Source: an uncultured Pirellula sp. (GTDB lineage: Bacteria > Planctomycetota > Planctomycetia > Pirellulales > Pirellulaceae). Taken from it: DNA of 9,875 nt. The translations under genes and the position numbers were made by a program. Positions 1 through 7,376 of the stretch are shown here, one piece after another. The notes beneath the pieces are model-generated. The model did no database searches and was not told where the DNA came from. It was given only the letters and a program-made list of their open reading frames with translations. The first letter of the stretch is position 1. Every line of letters starts with the position of its first letter. The stretch lies in the NCBI GenBank assembly GCA_903837255.1, contig CAILTZ010000106.1, positions 1 through 9,875 on the forward strand, in the 5' to 3' direction.

Positions 1-2733
1 AGCGATCTGCTCGGTGGGCGAAGTGTCCAAGCGGCCCCGCCGACGATCGTCACGAGCGTCGAAGGGGTTAGCGAGTATCGCTTCGACAACGGTGCACGGT
101 TGCTGTTGTTCCCCGACGCATCCCGCCCCACCATCAGCGTCAACATGACGGTAATGGTAGGCTCGCGACATGAAGGCTACGGCGAAGCCGGCATGGCGCA
201 CTTGCTCGAACACTTGGTCTTCAAGGGCACACCGACTTTCCCGGATGTCCCCAAAGCCCTCCGCGACCACGGAGCGAACTTCAACGGCACGACTAACGTC
301 GACCGGACCAACTATTTTGAAACGCTCCCTGCCACCGAAGAGAACCTCGAGTTTGGTATCCAACTCGAGTGCGATCGTCTCGTCAATAGCTTCATCAAAC
401 GCGAAGACCTCATGTCGGAGTTCACCGTCGTTCGCAACGAATTCGAAAACGGTGAAAACAGCCCTCAAAGAGTCCTGGCACAACGCGTTCAAGCCGTCGC
501 TTTCGAATGGCACAACTATGGCAAGTCGACCATCGGCAATCGATCGGACATCGAACGCGTGCCGATCGAGAACCTCCAAGACTTCTACCGTCGCTTTTAT
601 CAACCCGACAACGTCGTGATGATCGTCACGGGCAAGTTCGAGGTAGCCAAGGCTCTGGAACTGGCCACGAAGTATCTCGGTTCGATCCCCAAACCCGATC
701 GCAAGCTCAATGCGACCTACACCGAAGAGCCCGCTCAAGACGGTGAGCGCACGGTCATCTTGCGACGTGTAGGCAAAATAGGCTCGATCATGGCCGCTTA
801 CCACATGCCTGCCGCCTCGCATCCCGACTGGGCTCCCCTCTCGATCCTCTCGAGCATCCTCTCGGAGGACAAGATCGGGCGACTCGATAAGTACCTGGTC
901 GAACCTAGTATCGCCACCAGCGCTAGCGCCTTTGCCGACAGCTCCCACGACCCAGGACTCTTCATGTTCTCGGCCCAACCTGCCGAAGGAAAACTCGAAG
1001 AGACCGAGAAAATCCTCTTGGATGTCGTCGAGCAAATGGACTCCAAGCCGTTCACGGCCGAGGAAGTCGAACGAGCCAAAGTCCGAGCCAAACGAAACTA
1101 CGAAAACACCATCAACAACGCGTCCTCAATGATGCAAACCCTCAGCTCGGCTTCGGCTCTGGGCGATTGGAGACTGTGGTTCCTCCAGCGAGATCGGATC
1201 GCTGCGGTAACCCCCGAAGAGGTCAACCGCGTGGCAAACACCTACTTCAAAACCCATAACCGCACGATCGGTCGATTCATCCCGGTCGATCAACCTCAGC
1301 GCCTGAGCGTTCCGGCTGTCGAATCGATCGCCGATATGGTCAAGGACTACAAAGGTGGTGCAGCGATCGAGTCGGGAGAAGAGTTCGATCCAACACCGGA
1401 GAACATCGACAAGCGAACGATGGTCGTCGATCTAGATGGCATCAAGGTGGCGATGCTCCCGAAAAAGAACCGTGGCGATACGGTCAACATGACCCTGACA
1501 CTGCGGTACGGCAACGAGGATTCGCTCAAGAATCTTTCAGCTGCTGCCGGGATGCTCCCATCGATGCTCATGGCCGGAACAAAGAATTACGACCGCCAAG
1601 CACTCCGTCAAAAGCTCGATGATCTGGGCGTGCGACTCGGTGCCGGCGGCGGAATGGGTGGCGGCCGTCGCGGTGGCGGACGCGGTGGACGTGGCGGCGG
1701 TGGCGGAGCCGCAGGCTCGCTATCCCTCAGCTTAGAGGCCAAAAAAGATTCCATCGCTGATGGAATCAAGATGATGGCAGAGGTCCTTCGCAACCCGGCT
1801 TTCTCCGAAGAAGAATTCGAGCAACTCCGAGCCCAATCCGTCGCGATGATGTCGCAGATGACGACCGAACCGGCAATGCTTGCCAATACCCAACTGTCTC
1901 AAGCCCTCTCGGATTACGAAAAGGGAGACGTTCGATACGCTCGCAGCGTCGAAGAGACCATCGAGGAAATGAAGTCCATTTCGCTCGATCGTATTGTTTC
2001 GGTCTACAAGGACCAGCTTTCGGCAGGCATTGGCGAAGTAGCGATCGTCGGAGACTTTGAACCCGAAGTCGCCTTGAAGGAAATCAAAGAAGCCCTCAAG
2101 GATTGGGAGACCTCGACCAAGTTCGAGCGGGTCGAAAGAACTGCCAAGAAGGGCCTCACTGGCAGCAAAGGTGATATCCTAACACCGGACAAAGCCAACG
2201 CAGTTTTCTTGACCGGATTGTCCTTCTCGATGAACGAAGACTCCGAGGATGACATCCCTCTGGAAATCGGCAACTTCATCCTCGGAGGTGGAACCCTATC
2301 GAGTCGACTCGGGGACCGGATCCGTCAAAAAGAAGGTCTCTCGTATGGAGTGACATCCTCCGTTTCGATTCCATCGCGAGGTGACGATGCTCGGTTTACG
2401 ATCAACGCGATTACCAATCCTGAGAACATTGATGCGGTGGAAAAAGCAGCGATGGAAGAGCTCAACCGATTCATCGAACTGGGTCCGACCGAACAAGAGC
2501 TCGCCGATGCCAAGAAAGCGTACCTGGAGGCTCGCAAGATCGGTCGTGCATCGGATGGTGCCATCGCCGGCCAACTTGCATCCAACCTCGATCTAGGTCG
2601 CAGCATGGCGTATGTTGCCAAGGAAGAAAAGCAAATCGAGCAGCTAACTCCTACCGATGTGCAAAAGGCGTTCAAGAAGTACATCGACCCGAAAAAGCTC
2701 GTGATCATTCGCGCCGGGGACTTCAAGAAGTAA
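1..2733 (+). CDS. M16 family zinc metallopeptidase, two-domain, secreted (5' end outside window)
   Basis: The frame is open from base 1 and ends at TAA 2731-2733, giving 910 codons; residues are numbered from base 1. A TTG at 100 is not the start, because recognisable M16 sequence (EYRFDNGARLLLFPD) begins before it. The N-terminal half has the inverted zinc motif HLLEH (67-71, nt 199-213), and the third ligand is probably Glu147 in VVRNE, 76 residues after His71, the classic M16 spacing. The C-terminal half begins near 480, lacks HxxEH and is therefore the non-catalytic half, but it keeps the substrate-binding motif RIRQKEGLSYGV (773-784). Length fits fused two-domain M16 proteases of about 900 residues. 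A Gly/Arg-rich insert occupies 547-572. Family knowledge: these enzymes degrade peptides inside a clamshell formed by the two halves. Residues 9-12 (SVQA) could be the end of a signal peptide, so export is likely but not shown. Probably co-transcribed with the next gene, 15 nt away. Confidence 0.95.
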   Translation, partial: SDLLGGRSVQAAPPTIVTSVEGVSEYRFDNGARLLLFPDASRPTISVNMTVMVGSRHEGYGEAGMAHLLEHLVFKGTPTFPDVPKALRDHGANFNGTTNVDRTNYFETLPATEENLEFGIQLECDRLVNSFIKREDLMSEFTVVRNEFENGENSPQRVLAQRVQAVAFEWHNYGKSTIGNRSDIERVPIENLQDFYRRFYQPDNVVMIVTGKFEVAKALELATKYLGSIPKPDRKLNATYTEEPAQDGERTVILRRVGKIGSIMAAYHMPAASHPDWAPLSILSSILSEDKIGRLDKYLVEPSIATSASAFADSSHDPGLFMFSAQPAEGKLEETEKILLDVVEQMDSKPFTAEEVERAKVRAKRNYENTINNASSMMQTLSSASALGDWRLWFLQRDRIAAVTPEEVNRVANTYFKTHNRTIGRFIPVDQPQRLSVPAVESIADMVKDYKGGAAIESGEEFDPTPENIDKRTMVVDLDGIKVAMLPKKNRGDTVNMTLTLRYGNEDSLKNLSAAAGMLPSMLMAGTKNYDRQALRQKLDDLGVRLGAGGGMGGGRRGGGRGGRGGGGGAAGSLSLSLEAKKDSIADGIKMMAEVLRNPAFSEEEFEQLRAQSVAMMSQMTTEPAMLANTQLSQALSDYEKGDVRYARSVEETIEEMKSISLDRIVSVYKDQLSAGIGEVAIVGDFEPEVALKEIKEALKDWETSTKFERVERTAKKGLTGSKGDILTPDKANAVFLTGLSFSMNEDSEDDIPLEIGNFILGGGTLSSRLGDRIRQKEGLSYGVTSSVSIPSRGDDARFTINAITNPENIDAVEKAAMEELNRFIELGPTEQELADAKKAYLEARKIGRASDGAIAGQLASNLDLGRSMAYVAKEEKQIEQLTPTDVQKAFKKYIDPKKLVIIRAGDFKK
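1639..1716 (+). repeat. Gly/Arg-rich low-complexity insert in the M16 peptidase
   Basis: Twenty-six codons (547-572 counted from base 1) encode almost only Gly and Arg, with one Met and a few Ala, including RGGGRGG-type repeats. They are spelled mainly with GGC, GGT, GGA and CGN codons. The stretch lies inside the inactive C-terminal M16 half, between DLGVRLGA and the beta strand SLSLSLEAKKDS, where homologues normally have a short strand or turn. It is probably a flexible surface loop. The repeats are impure at DNA level, so it looks like an older expansion rather than a fresh one. Confidence 0.85.
1747..1767 (+). repeat. Perfect 9-bp inverted repeat, 3-nt loop, inside the M16 gene
   Basis: GATTCCATC (1747-1755) is followed by GCT and its exact reverse complement GATGGAATC (1759-1767). 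It encodes DSIADGI. No T-run follows, so it is not an intrinsic terminator. It may be chance in a coding sequence or a local mRNA hairpin. Confidence 0.6.
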
Positions 2734-2748
2734 TCTGAGTTTCGCTCG

Positions 2749-3042
2749 ATGCACTATCTATTGATTTACGAGGTTGTCGACGACTACGTCGAGCGTCGAC
2801 AACCTTACAGGCACGAGCACCTGAAACTGGCTCAAGAGTTTGCCGACCGAGGTGAGCTAGAACTCGGTGGCGCGCTGGGCGAACCGGTCGACCAAGCCAT
2901 TTTGCTGTTCCGAGTGGACGATCCGAAATCTGTCAACGATTTCGTTGCCCAGGACCCTTACGTCCGCCACGGGCTGATCAAGTCTTGGCGGGTACGCAAG
3001 TGGCTGACGGTCATCGGCAAAACCGCCCAGGCTAAACTCTGA
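2749..3042 (+). CDS. YciI-like protein (dimeric alpha/beta-barrel fold)
   Basis: A 97-residue protein starting at ATG 2749. Its layout matches the YCII family: strand MHYLLIYEVV, then the RHEHL segment with His22 and His24, helix LAQEFADRG, strand LELGGAL, strand AILLFRV, and the terminal DPYVRHGLIKSWRVRKW segment. Family knowledge: YciI proteins are small cytoplasmic dimers of ferredoxin-like fold; a conserved His/Asp pair has been proposed as an active site, but the physiological reaction is generally unknown. There is no signal peptide. The gap to the peptidase stop is 15 nt, with no Shine-Dalgarno sequence, which suggests co-transcription. Its early codons hold a perfect 12-bp hairpin, and its stop lies in a 9-bp tandem repeat that gives three further in-frame TGA codons. 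Family assignment is good; function is open. Confidence 0.85.
   Translation: MHYLLIYEVVDDYVERRQPYRHEHLKLAQEFADRGELELGGALGEPVDQAILLFRVDDPKSVNDFVAQDPYVRHGLIKSWRVRKWLTVIGKTAQAKL
2771..2805 (+). repeat. Perfect 12-bp inverted repeat with alternative inner stem, early in the YciI gene
   Basis: Arms AGGTTGTCGACG (2771-2782) and CGTCGACAACCT (2794-2805) are exact reverse complements with an 11-nt loop, and G2770/U2806 can add a wobble pair. The left arm can instead pair TCGACG (2777-2782) with CGTCGA (2787-2792) around the loop ACTA, so two mutually exclusive stems are possible. The structure starts 22 nt after the A of the start codon and covers codons 8-19. There is no T-run after it, so it is not a standard terminator. 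An mRNA hairpin that affects ribosome entry or transcript stability is possible. Confidence 0.7.
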
Positions 3043-3073
3043 TCCGTCTGATCTGTCTGATCCGTCTGATCTT
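3038..3073. repeat. Four-unit 9-bp tandem repeat at the convergent gene junction
   Basis: The unit is TCTGATCYG, with copies at 3038-3046, 3047-3055, 3056-3064 and a last imperfect copy at 3065-3073 (ending TT). It contains the stop codon of the YciI gene (TGA 3040-3042) and reaches the first base of the complementary stop of the minus-strand gene (TTA 3073-3075). Because 9 bp is three codons, TGA recurs in the YciI frame at 3040, 3049, 3058 and 3067. It holds four GATC sites. No hairpin is evident, so I do not call a terminator. The intergenic gap is only 30 nt. Confidence 0.85.
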
Positions 3074-6000
3074 TACCGTTTCATTCTGGCCCCCAAGGGG
3101 ACCAATTCGTTGAATCGATCGATCGGCTCTCGAGCCGTCCAAGCAATCGCGCGAAGGACCACAATCCGAAAGATCGGATCATCAAACGTCCAACTGTAGT
3201 GCCCCGGGATGCTCACAAACACCCGTCCCTTGCCAGGCTCGTAAGTCCATATCTGAGGCGTGCTCTTGCCCTCCTCCTGGCTCGTCGCCAAGAGCCCGAT
3301 GCGCTGCTCGTCGCCCGTTAGCAACCAGTAACTCTCGTCGAGCAAATCCAACGTCGGTACGTTGCGCATGATCGGATGCTCCTGGTCCGTGATCTGCAGC
3401 TCCAATGGCCCATGCCGAAACTTGATCTTGCCACCCCATGATGCCATACCGATCCGCTTGGAGAAATCGCTGACTTGCTCCGAGCCATTGACGGCCCAAT
3501 GCAAATAAATCGCGCCACCTCCTCGGGCAAAAAACGTGTCCATCGCCCTGGCTCGGGTTTCGTCCCAACTCCCCTTCTGAAAAAAAACCAAGACATCCGC
3601 TTGGGATATCTGATCCTCGGAAGGGAACTCCCAAGCGACCTGGACATCAAGGTCCTGTGCAGCCGTCAGCAACTGCCCCCACTGCACAAGCCATGCTGGA
3701 TAGTCATGCTCGGCCGGACCATGATCCTTGGGCCCAGCCACCAACACAACCTGCATCCTGCGAAGCTTCTCAGGCAACGCTTGGCTACCTGCAAGCACCC
3801 GAGCGACCTCGGCCGCCGTTCGCACCCTAGGCGCTGCGATCGGGCCTGACAATGGCATCGACGGTGGTGGCTTCATGAGGTAACTCATCAAGTCGCGAAC
3901 CTGCGACTCGCTGAGCTTATCGAGCAATCCCGTTGGCATCACCGAAAGCTTCGATGGAACCATCTGCTCGATCTCCTCCCGCGAGACTTGCTGCGTGCGG
4001 CCCTGGGCATCCCCCAATAGCAGTTTACCCCCCTGCTCTCTTAACACACCCGTTAACACCGTACCGTCGACTAACCGTACCTGATGACCGATGAACTCCG
4101 GGTTGATCGCATGGCTTGGATGAATGATGTCTCGTAGATTTGAGGCGTAATCTCGCATCGGCAGATTCGAAAGATCCGGGCCAATGACGGGCGCTAAACC
4201 CGAACCAGGCTCGGTATGGCACCTGGCACAACCCACCGATTCGCTCACAAACAATCGGCGACCATTCCCCCAATTTCCACCTTCGAGTTGCGGCACCTTG
4301 GCAAGCCTCTCTTGGTCCTCTTCGATTCGGTGGTCCTGGGAAACCCACGGCATCCAAAAACGGACCACTGGCAAGGATCGATCCTTGGCAAGCTCCTGAG
4401 TGGAAACGGAGATGTCTAGATCGACACTACCGGGTCCCTTGCGAAGGGTCATACTCAAAGGTGTCACAGGACCGGTACCATCCACTGTAGCGAACTGGAA
4501 GATCAATGGGCTCTTCTGATCCGCTTGTTCGATGTCCAACACCAATTGATTCTCTGCCATTGCGGTACCAACGCTCAGTTCGGGCCTCTGGCTTGCCTCG
4601 GGAGCATCTGCTGAAAGCTTTAGAGTGACGATTTCATCGGGCCATGCGTAATCGATCTTGGCCCCCGGCTGGATCTTGGGCCGATAGATCCCTCGCAAGT
4701 CAACTTGGGTTTGCAGTTTCAATTCGCCAGCATCGTTCATCAAATCCCAGAGCCGATCGTGCTGTGCACTACCGGCAGTCATCGCCTTGGAAAGTCCTAG
4801 ATCGATGTGCGGCAACCAACCGGTCCAAGCCTCCGAGTCGGGCTTAGCCCCAGTCCACTGGGCATAGACTCCAAAGGGACCCGCGTCGAGCTCTATCTCA
4901 TGCACTTGTTCAATGCGGCTCTGGTCGCTCCCAAGCGTCGATTTCGAATCGCTGGGGTCCAAATTCGATGGAATGCTCACGGCGATCTGATGCGCAGATG
5001 TCGCCGGTGGGAAACCAATGGTAAGTGTCCTGAGGTCAGGACTCAGTCCGACGCTCGTCACCGGTAGCAGCTTGCGCGGCGCGAGCTGTTGAGCTTGGAC
5101 CACCGCATACGGGGGGATGAGATTTTCGTAGCGGTCCCCTGCCCTGACATACGATCCGCTTTCGATCCGTATTTTCTTGGTCAACTCGGCCCATCGCATC
5201 GGCCCATCGATCGGCTCATCGAACGCAATGCTCAGCTCCCCAGGTCCGCTTCGCCATGCCACCACGGGTCTTGCGACCTTCTTGTGTGTCGCGCGGATCT
5301 TGTAGAGACTTCCAATGCCAGCAGGACCCGTCCCCCAATCGGGAGGCCCGCTGTGGCAAGCCACGAGCAGATCACCGGCAGGTGAAACGCACGAATCAAT
5401 GGTCAGCTTCTGAAGACAAGCGATGAGTTGCGACTGAGCGACATAACCGTGTTGGGTTTGTACTAACTGAGTCCGCCACAATTTGCCTCGGGACTCTCCG
5501 GCCACCAATGCATTGCCAGCCCATAGCTCAGGACCAAAGCGGCTCGAAGCATCGCCCGTGGGGTTGAAGAAGAGTCCGCAGGTCGATTGATGCTGCGGGC
5601 CAAAGTCCAACAGCGATGGCTGATCGACTACGCCCGGATTGTACTTCGGATGCCGAGGTGGGAACCCGTAATGCTTGGCAGATTCGATATGCAGAAGCTC
5701 ATCAAAAGGATTGCCGTTGGCTAGCCACGTTGCACCCTCCTGGTCGGTGCAAAACAGATCCCCGTTGGGGCCAAAAGCAATGCCGATTGGAAAGCGAACT
5801 CCGGTGCAGAGGGTCTCTCGTTTCGAGAAATCTGCAGATACCTTCTGGATGGTTCCGCGATCGCTCTTGAGATCGAACTTGCTGTTGCCTTGATCGTCCA
5901 AAAGATAAGCGTTCGCGTAGTTGGCTGCCCCGAGTCCAAAATAGAGCGAACCATCGGGGCCCATCGCTAGACCGACCGCATCGACGTTTTGAGTGATCTC

Positions 6001-7245
6001 CTCCCAACCCTTGGCAACAATGATCTCTTCATCGCAAAGCTCGTCCTTGTCGGTATCCAAGAGCAAAGAAACCTTGCCCTTGCTCGAAACAAAAACACCA
6101 AAGCCGCGAGGATCATCGGGCTTGGTCAACACCATTCCGATCGGTCCCCTGAGCGACCCCTGATTCTTATAAAACACTTTGGCTTGATCTTCCAGTCCGT
6201 CGGCGTTGGAGTCTCGCAGCAGATGAACATCGCCGTTGTATCCAAGCGTCACGAGCACTCCGTCATGACGATACAAGACGTTGTTCACGTTGGTTAACTC
6301 CAGCGGCAAGCGATGCACGTCAAAACCGCTTTGGAGCATCTGGACCTCAGGTGGATTCTCGATTTTGACCAAAACATCCCCACGGGTCGCGTTTTTGATT
6401 TCGGCGGGCAATACCTCGGCGAGCTTGCGATGCTTGGCCTCCAGACGCTTGTACAGATCTTGCGATTGATCGCTAGACAACAACCCCTCGAAGACGATCA
6501 ATTCGGCGATATCGCAAGCCGCATGGCCACGGACTTGCTGGTCTCCTGGACCGTTGGTGTAGAAGCGAGCACCGAGGGTCCAGTTATCGATGGAGATCGC
6601 TTCGCCAGTCCACGGGCGCTGACCGGTCGGTTTGCCGCCGACCAACAGGACCACTTGTTTTTGAACGCGATCCAATCGGACTTCGAGGACTTGCAACGTC
6701 CCGAACTTCACCCCGCTTGGATAGAGGTTCTGCATGCCCGAGAATCCTCGGCCTTCGATGTTGATCGTCTCGAATCGCATACTCGGCCCGGGCCCCATGT
6801 CGATATTGATGCCCGAGACGTAGTCCCGTTGCCCGGGGGCGTTGGTTGAGAGAAACCCGCGAAAATCACCCGGGTTTTGGCTAGGAGCAACCACCAGCCA
6901 AATGCTCGCCGTAGATAGGCTTGCAAGAGGGGTCTGAAGCGTCAGTGCATCATCGACTCCGTCGAATCGCACACTGCTCCAGCCTTCTCCCACATGCAGC
7001 ACGGGAGCTTGAGCGGCCGAACCGGAAACAAAACGCAGAAGGGAATTCTCCGAGTCGGACCAGAGGTTGACTGGCTGCTCTCCTGGAGTGCTTTGACCCA
7101 ACTGCAAAGCTAGTTGCTGTGCATCGAGGTGCAACAGGGGCTTGGCGGGCAATTCGATCTGCTGGGCGTGCAAAAACTGCACAAAGCTCGGGGCCGCAAT
7201 CATCCACAACAAAAAAGCAATACGAGACATAAGCTTGCTAGCCAT
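3073..7245 (-). CDS. Secreted PVC-type heme-binding dehydrogenase: LamG-like, propeller, cytochrome c and ThuA domains
   Basis: 1390 residues. A signal peptide is visible at about 1-27 (hydrophobic IAFLLWMIAAPSF, probable cleavage after LHA). Residues 85-255 are LamG/concanavalin-like (VRFDGVDDALTL at 92-103). Residues 300-650 form a PVC-type dehydrogenase beta-propeller with two calcium-loop-like segments, DSNADGLED (345-353) and DTDKDELCDEE (397-407). Residues 660-985 are beta-rich linker domains I cannot name. Residues 990-1125 are a Pirellula/Verrucomicrobium-type heme domain: CARCH (1006-1010, nt 4216-4230), an inserted small barrel (VRLVDGTVLTGVL), and the probable axial Met1103 in SVMPTGL. 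Residues 1163-1372 are ThuA-like (GPKDHGPAEHDYP, final GHYSWTFDDPIF). Inference: extracytoplasmic oxidation of a sugar-like or other substrate, passing electrons to the heme. ATG 7243-7245 is taken as start; ATG 7228-7230 (residue 6) is an alternative, and neither has a Shine-Dalgarno sequence. It is divergent from the NIPSNAP operon and convergent with the YciI gene. Confidence 0.93.
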   Translation of the reverse strand: MASKLMSRIAFLLWMIAAPSFVQFLHAQQIELPAKPLLHLDAQQLALQLGQSTPGEQPVNLWSDSENSLLRFVSGSAAQAPVLHVGEGWSSVRFDGVDDALTLQTPLASLSTASIWLVVAPSQNPGDFRGFLSTNAPGQRDYVSGINIDMGPGPSMRFETINIEGRGFSGMQNLYPSGVKFGTLQVLEVRLDRVQKQVVLLVGGKPTGQRPWTGEAISIDNWTLGARFYTNGPGDQQVRGHAACDIAELIVFEGLLSSDQSQDLYKRLEAKHRKLAEVLPAEIKNATRGDVLVKIENPPEVQMLQSGFDVHRLPLELTNVNNVLYRHDGVLVTLGYNGDVHLLRDSNADGLEDQAKVFYKNQGSLRGPIGMVLTKPDDPRGFGVFVSSKGKVSLLLDTDKDELCDEEIIVAKGWEEITQNVDAVGLAMGPDGSLYFGLGAANYANAYLLDDQGNSKFDLKSDRGTIQKVSADFSKRETLCTGVRFPIGIAFGPNGDLFCTDQEGATWLANGNPFDELLHIESAKHYGFPPRHPKYNPGVVDQPSLLDFGPQHQSTCGLFFNPTGDASSRFGPELWAGNALVAGESRGKLWRTQLVQTQHGYVAQSQLIACLQKLTIDSCVSPAGDLLVACHSGPPDWGTGPAGIGSLYKIRATHKKVARPVVAWRSGPGELSIAFDEPIDGPMRWAELTKKIRIESGSYVRAGDRYENLIPPYAVVQAQQLAPRKLLPVTSVGLSPDLRTLTIGFPPATSAHQIAVSIPSNLDPSDSKSTLGSDQSRIEQVHEIELDAGPFGVYAQWTGAKPDSEAWTGWLPHIDLGLSKAMTAGSAQHDRLWDLMNDAGELKLQTQVDLRGIYRPKIQPGAKIDYAWPDEIVTLKLSADAPEASQRPELSVGTAMAENQLVLDIEQADQKSPLIFQFATVDGTGPVTPLSMTLRKGPGSVDLDISVSTQELAKDRSLPVVRFWMPWVSQDHRIEEDQERLAKVPQLEGGNWGNGRRLFVSESVGCARCHTEPGSGLAPVIGPDLSNLPMRDYASNLRDIIHPSHAINPEFIGHQVRLVDGTVLTGVLREQGGKLLLGDAQGRTQQVSREEIEQMVPSKLSVMPTGLLDKLSESQVRDLMSYLMKPPPSMPLSGPIAAPRVRTAAEVARVLAGSQALPEKLRRMQVVLVAGPKDHGPAEHDYPAWLVQWGQLLTAAQDLDVQVAWEFPSEDQISQADVLVFFQKGSWDETRARAMDTFFARGGGAIYLHWAVNGSEQVSDFSKRIGMASWGGKIKFRHGPLELQITDQEHPIMRNVPTLDLLDESYWLLTGDEQRIGLLATSQEEGKSTPQIWTYEPGKGRVFVSIPGHYSWTFDDPIFRIVVLRAIAWTAREPIDRFNELVPLGARMKR
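4372..4387. repeat. Perfect 16-bp palindrome inside the heme-protein gene
   Basis: CAAGGATCGATCCTTG is identical to its own reverse complement, with GATCGATC in the middle. It is overlapped by a GGCAAG direct repeat on both sides. It encodes the LAKDRSL part of the linker just before the cytochrome domain. It may be a protein-binding site or chance; nothing else supports regulation here. Confidence 0.5.
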
Positions 7246-7293
7246 AACGAGAAAGAGAGGTTGGCCCCGGGCGACCGAGAACGAAGTATGAAG

Positions 7294-7299
7294 TATAAT
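7294..7299 (+). promoter_or_regulatory. Possible -10 box for the NIPSNAP operon
   Basis: TATAAT matches the housekeeping -10 consensus exactly and lies 86 nt before the NIPSNAP start codon. It overlaps the end of a 7-bp tandem repeat (GAAGTAT twice, 7283-7296). No good -35 element is seen at 17 bp upstream (GCGACC), so the call rests on the -10 alone. On the minus strand the overlapping TATACT (7292-7297) could serve the heme-protein gene. Confidence 0.35.
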
Positions 7300-7313
7300 G
7301 ACAGGCTTGGATG

Positions 7314-7339
7314 GCTTTGATTGTACGATGAATCAAAGC
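7314..7339. promoter_or_regulatory. Perfect 9-bp dyad, candidate operator
   Basis: GCTTTGATT (7314-7322) and AATCAAAGC (7331-7339) are exact reverse complements around the 8-nt spacer GTACGATG. The dyad lies close to the middle of the divergent intergenic region, just downstream of the TATAAT box. A dimeric regulator binding here could govern both directions. As RNA it would make a leader hairpin for the plus-strand operon, but no T-run follows the right arm, so a terminator is unlikely. Confidence 0.5.
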
Positions 7340-7376
7340 AAATAGTTAGCAATCGCACACGAACGATGAAACAAAG
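7325..7376 (+). repeat. 14-bp direct repeat (13/14 identical) in the NIPSNAP leader
   Basis: ACGATGAATCAAAG (7325-7338) and ACGATGAAACAAAG (7363-7376) differ at one base and are offset by 38 bp. The first copy overlaps the spacer and right arm of the dyad; the second overlaps the Shine-Dalgarno-like AAAGG of the NIPSNAP gene. Each copy contains an ATG. Confidence 0.6.

Noticed and set aside
100..102. TTG as start codon of the M16 peptidase
   Set aside because: Conserved M16 sequence (EYRFDNGA) lies upstream in the same open frame, so the true start is before the window.
3041..3072. Bidirectional terminator at the convergent junction
   Set aside because: The 9-bp tandem repeat does not form a GC-rich hairpin and there is no suitable T-run in either direction.
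4216..4230. CARCH as a sign of a stand-alone cytochrome gene
   Set aside because: The frame is continuous with the propeller before it and the ThuA domain after it, with no internal start or frameshift.
6313..6849. 178-codon plus-strand open frame opposite the heme-protein gene
   Set aside because: It lies antisense within a gene with clear domain homology, its protein resembles no family I know, and long antisense frames are common in GC-rich DNA.
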